A stretch of DNA of 64,000 nucleotides from Nemopilema nomurai. Lineage: Eukaryota; Cnidaria; Scyphozoa; Rhizostomeae; Rhizostomatidae. Where the stretch lies: assembly GCA_003864495.1 (NCBI GenBank), contig ML133478.1, forward strand, positions 2,184,981 through 2,248,980, given 5' to 3'. Made by a program: the position numbers and the translations under genes. Positions within the stretch are counted from its first letter, which is position 1. Each line of letters starts with the position of its first letter. Shown piece after piece: positions 63,680 through 64,000 of this stretch. Under the pieces are notes generated by a model that was given only the letters and a program-made list of their open reading frames with translations, made no database searches and had not been told where the DNA came from.

Positions 63680-63840
63680 ATGGACGAAGAGGTTCTTAAA
63701 TATACGAAAGTTATGAACTCTACTCTTCCCTGCTATTTTGAAGCTCTGCAATGCGAAACATTTATTAAAGTTCCGGTAAACGTTTTCAACACGAAATTTG
63801 GTTTTACCTTCCTAAAGGCCAAACTGTTCGTGGAATCTAG
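63680..63840 (+). CDS. First coding exon of an unrecognised gene (partial)
   Basis: ATG 63680 is preceded in frame by TGA at 63662-63664. It opens 53 codons plus two bases to a good donor (CTAG before GTAAAC at 63841). The peptide (MDEEVLKYTKVMNSTLPCYF at the start, ending LFVESR) is compositionally normal. I recognise no family. The rest of the gene lies beyond the right edge. Position and start context suggest a new gene rather than an internal exon of the RSF1-like locus. Confidence 0.5.
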
Positions 63841-64000
63841 GTAAACTATATATCATTCGATGCACAAGATTGTGGCGTATCCATCCAGATCAAGACTATT
63901 GACAAATAATGGTAACAAGGATAATCGGCTTAACAGGTCGAGGGATTCTAAAACCGCTGCTAGGAACTTTGATAGAAAATTATGGAAACCTTCGTTTTTA

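Overview
This is an animal nuclear genome window. It is AT-leaning, and its genes are split by many GT-AG introns and joined by long non-coding stretches full of simple tandem arrays. The proteins are animal ones: Capicua, the ciliary protein TMEM218, a MANEC-domain membrane protein, an MRP1-type ABCC transporter and an RSF1-type chromatin protein. Compact loci, intron-rich genes and divergent sequences suggest an invertebrate, and a cnidarian would fit, but the species cannot be fixed from sequence alone. No rRNA, tRNA, CRISPR array or operon was seen. There is no reason to suspect bacterial contamination.

Layout. 1-463: two weak exon candidates of an unknown upstream gene. 3882-10816 (+): Capicua (CIC), six coding exons, with two apparent one-base homopolymer frameshifts. 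15729-17117 (+): TMEM218, three coding exons. 20481-24304 (-): a 202-residue type I membrane protein with signal peptide, eight-cysteine MANEC domain, one membrane helix and a dileucine tail, assembled here from four exons whose phases all match. 30972-54781 (+): a 27-exon ABCC transporter of 1482 residues. Its N terminus is an SH3-like domain instead of the usual TMD0 membrane domain. 58975-62670 (+): an acidic, Lys/Glu/Ser-rich protein ending in the domain that opens vertebrate RSF1. 63680-63840 (+): first coding exon of an unrecognised gene running off the window.

The genes do not form one pathway; this is an ordinary animal neighbourhood of unrelated loci. The most unusual object is the SH3-ABCC fusion. 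Its start is fixed by an in-frame stop two codons upstream, and all 27 exons join to one open frame.

Repeats include a decayed Penelope-like retroelement fragment in ABCC intron 2, a pair of TA-flanked MITEs, a small palindromic element with three intronic copies, and at least nine tandem or low-complexity arrays in ABCC introns. The largest is a 34-bp minisatellite of roughly 67 units. All splice models were made by eye from consensus sites, reading phase and family resemblance; no transcript data or database search was available.
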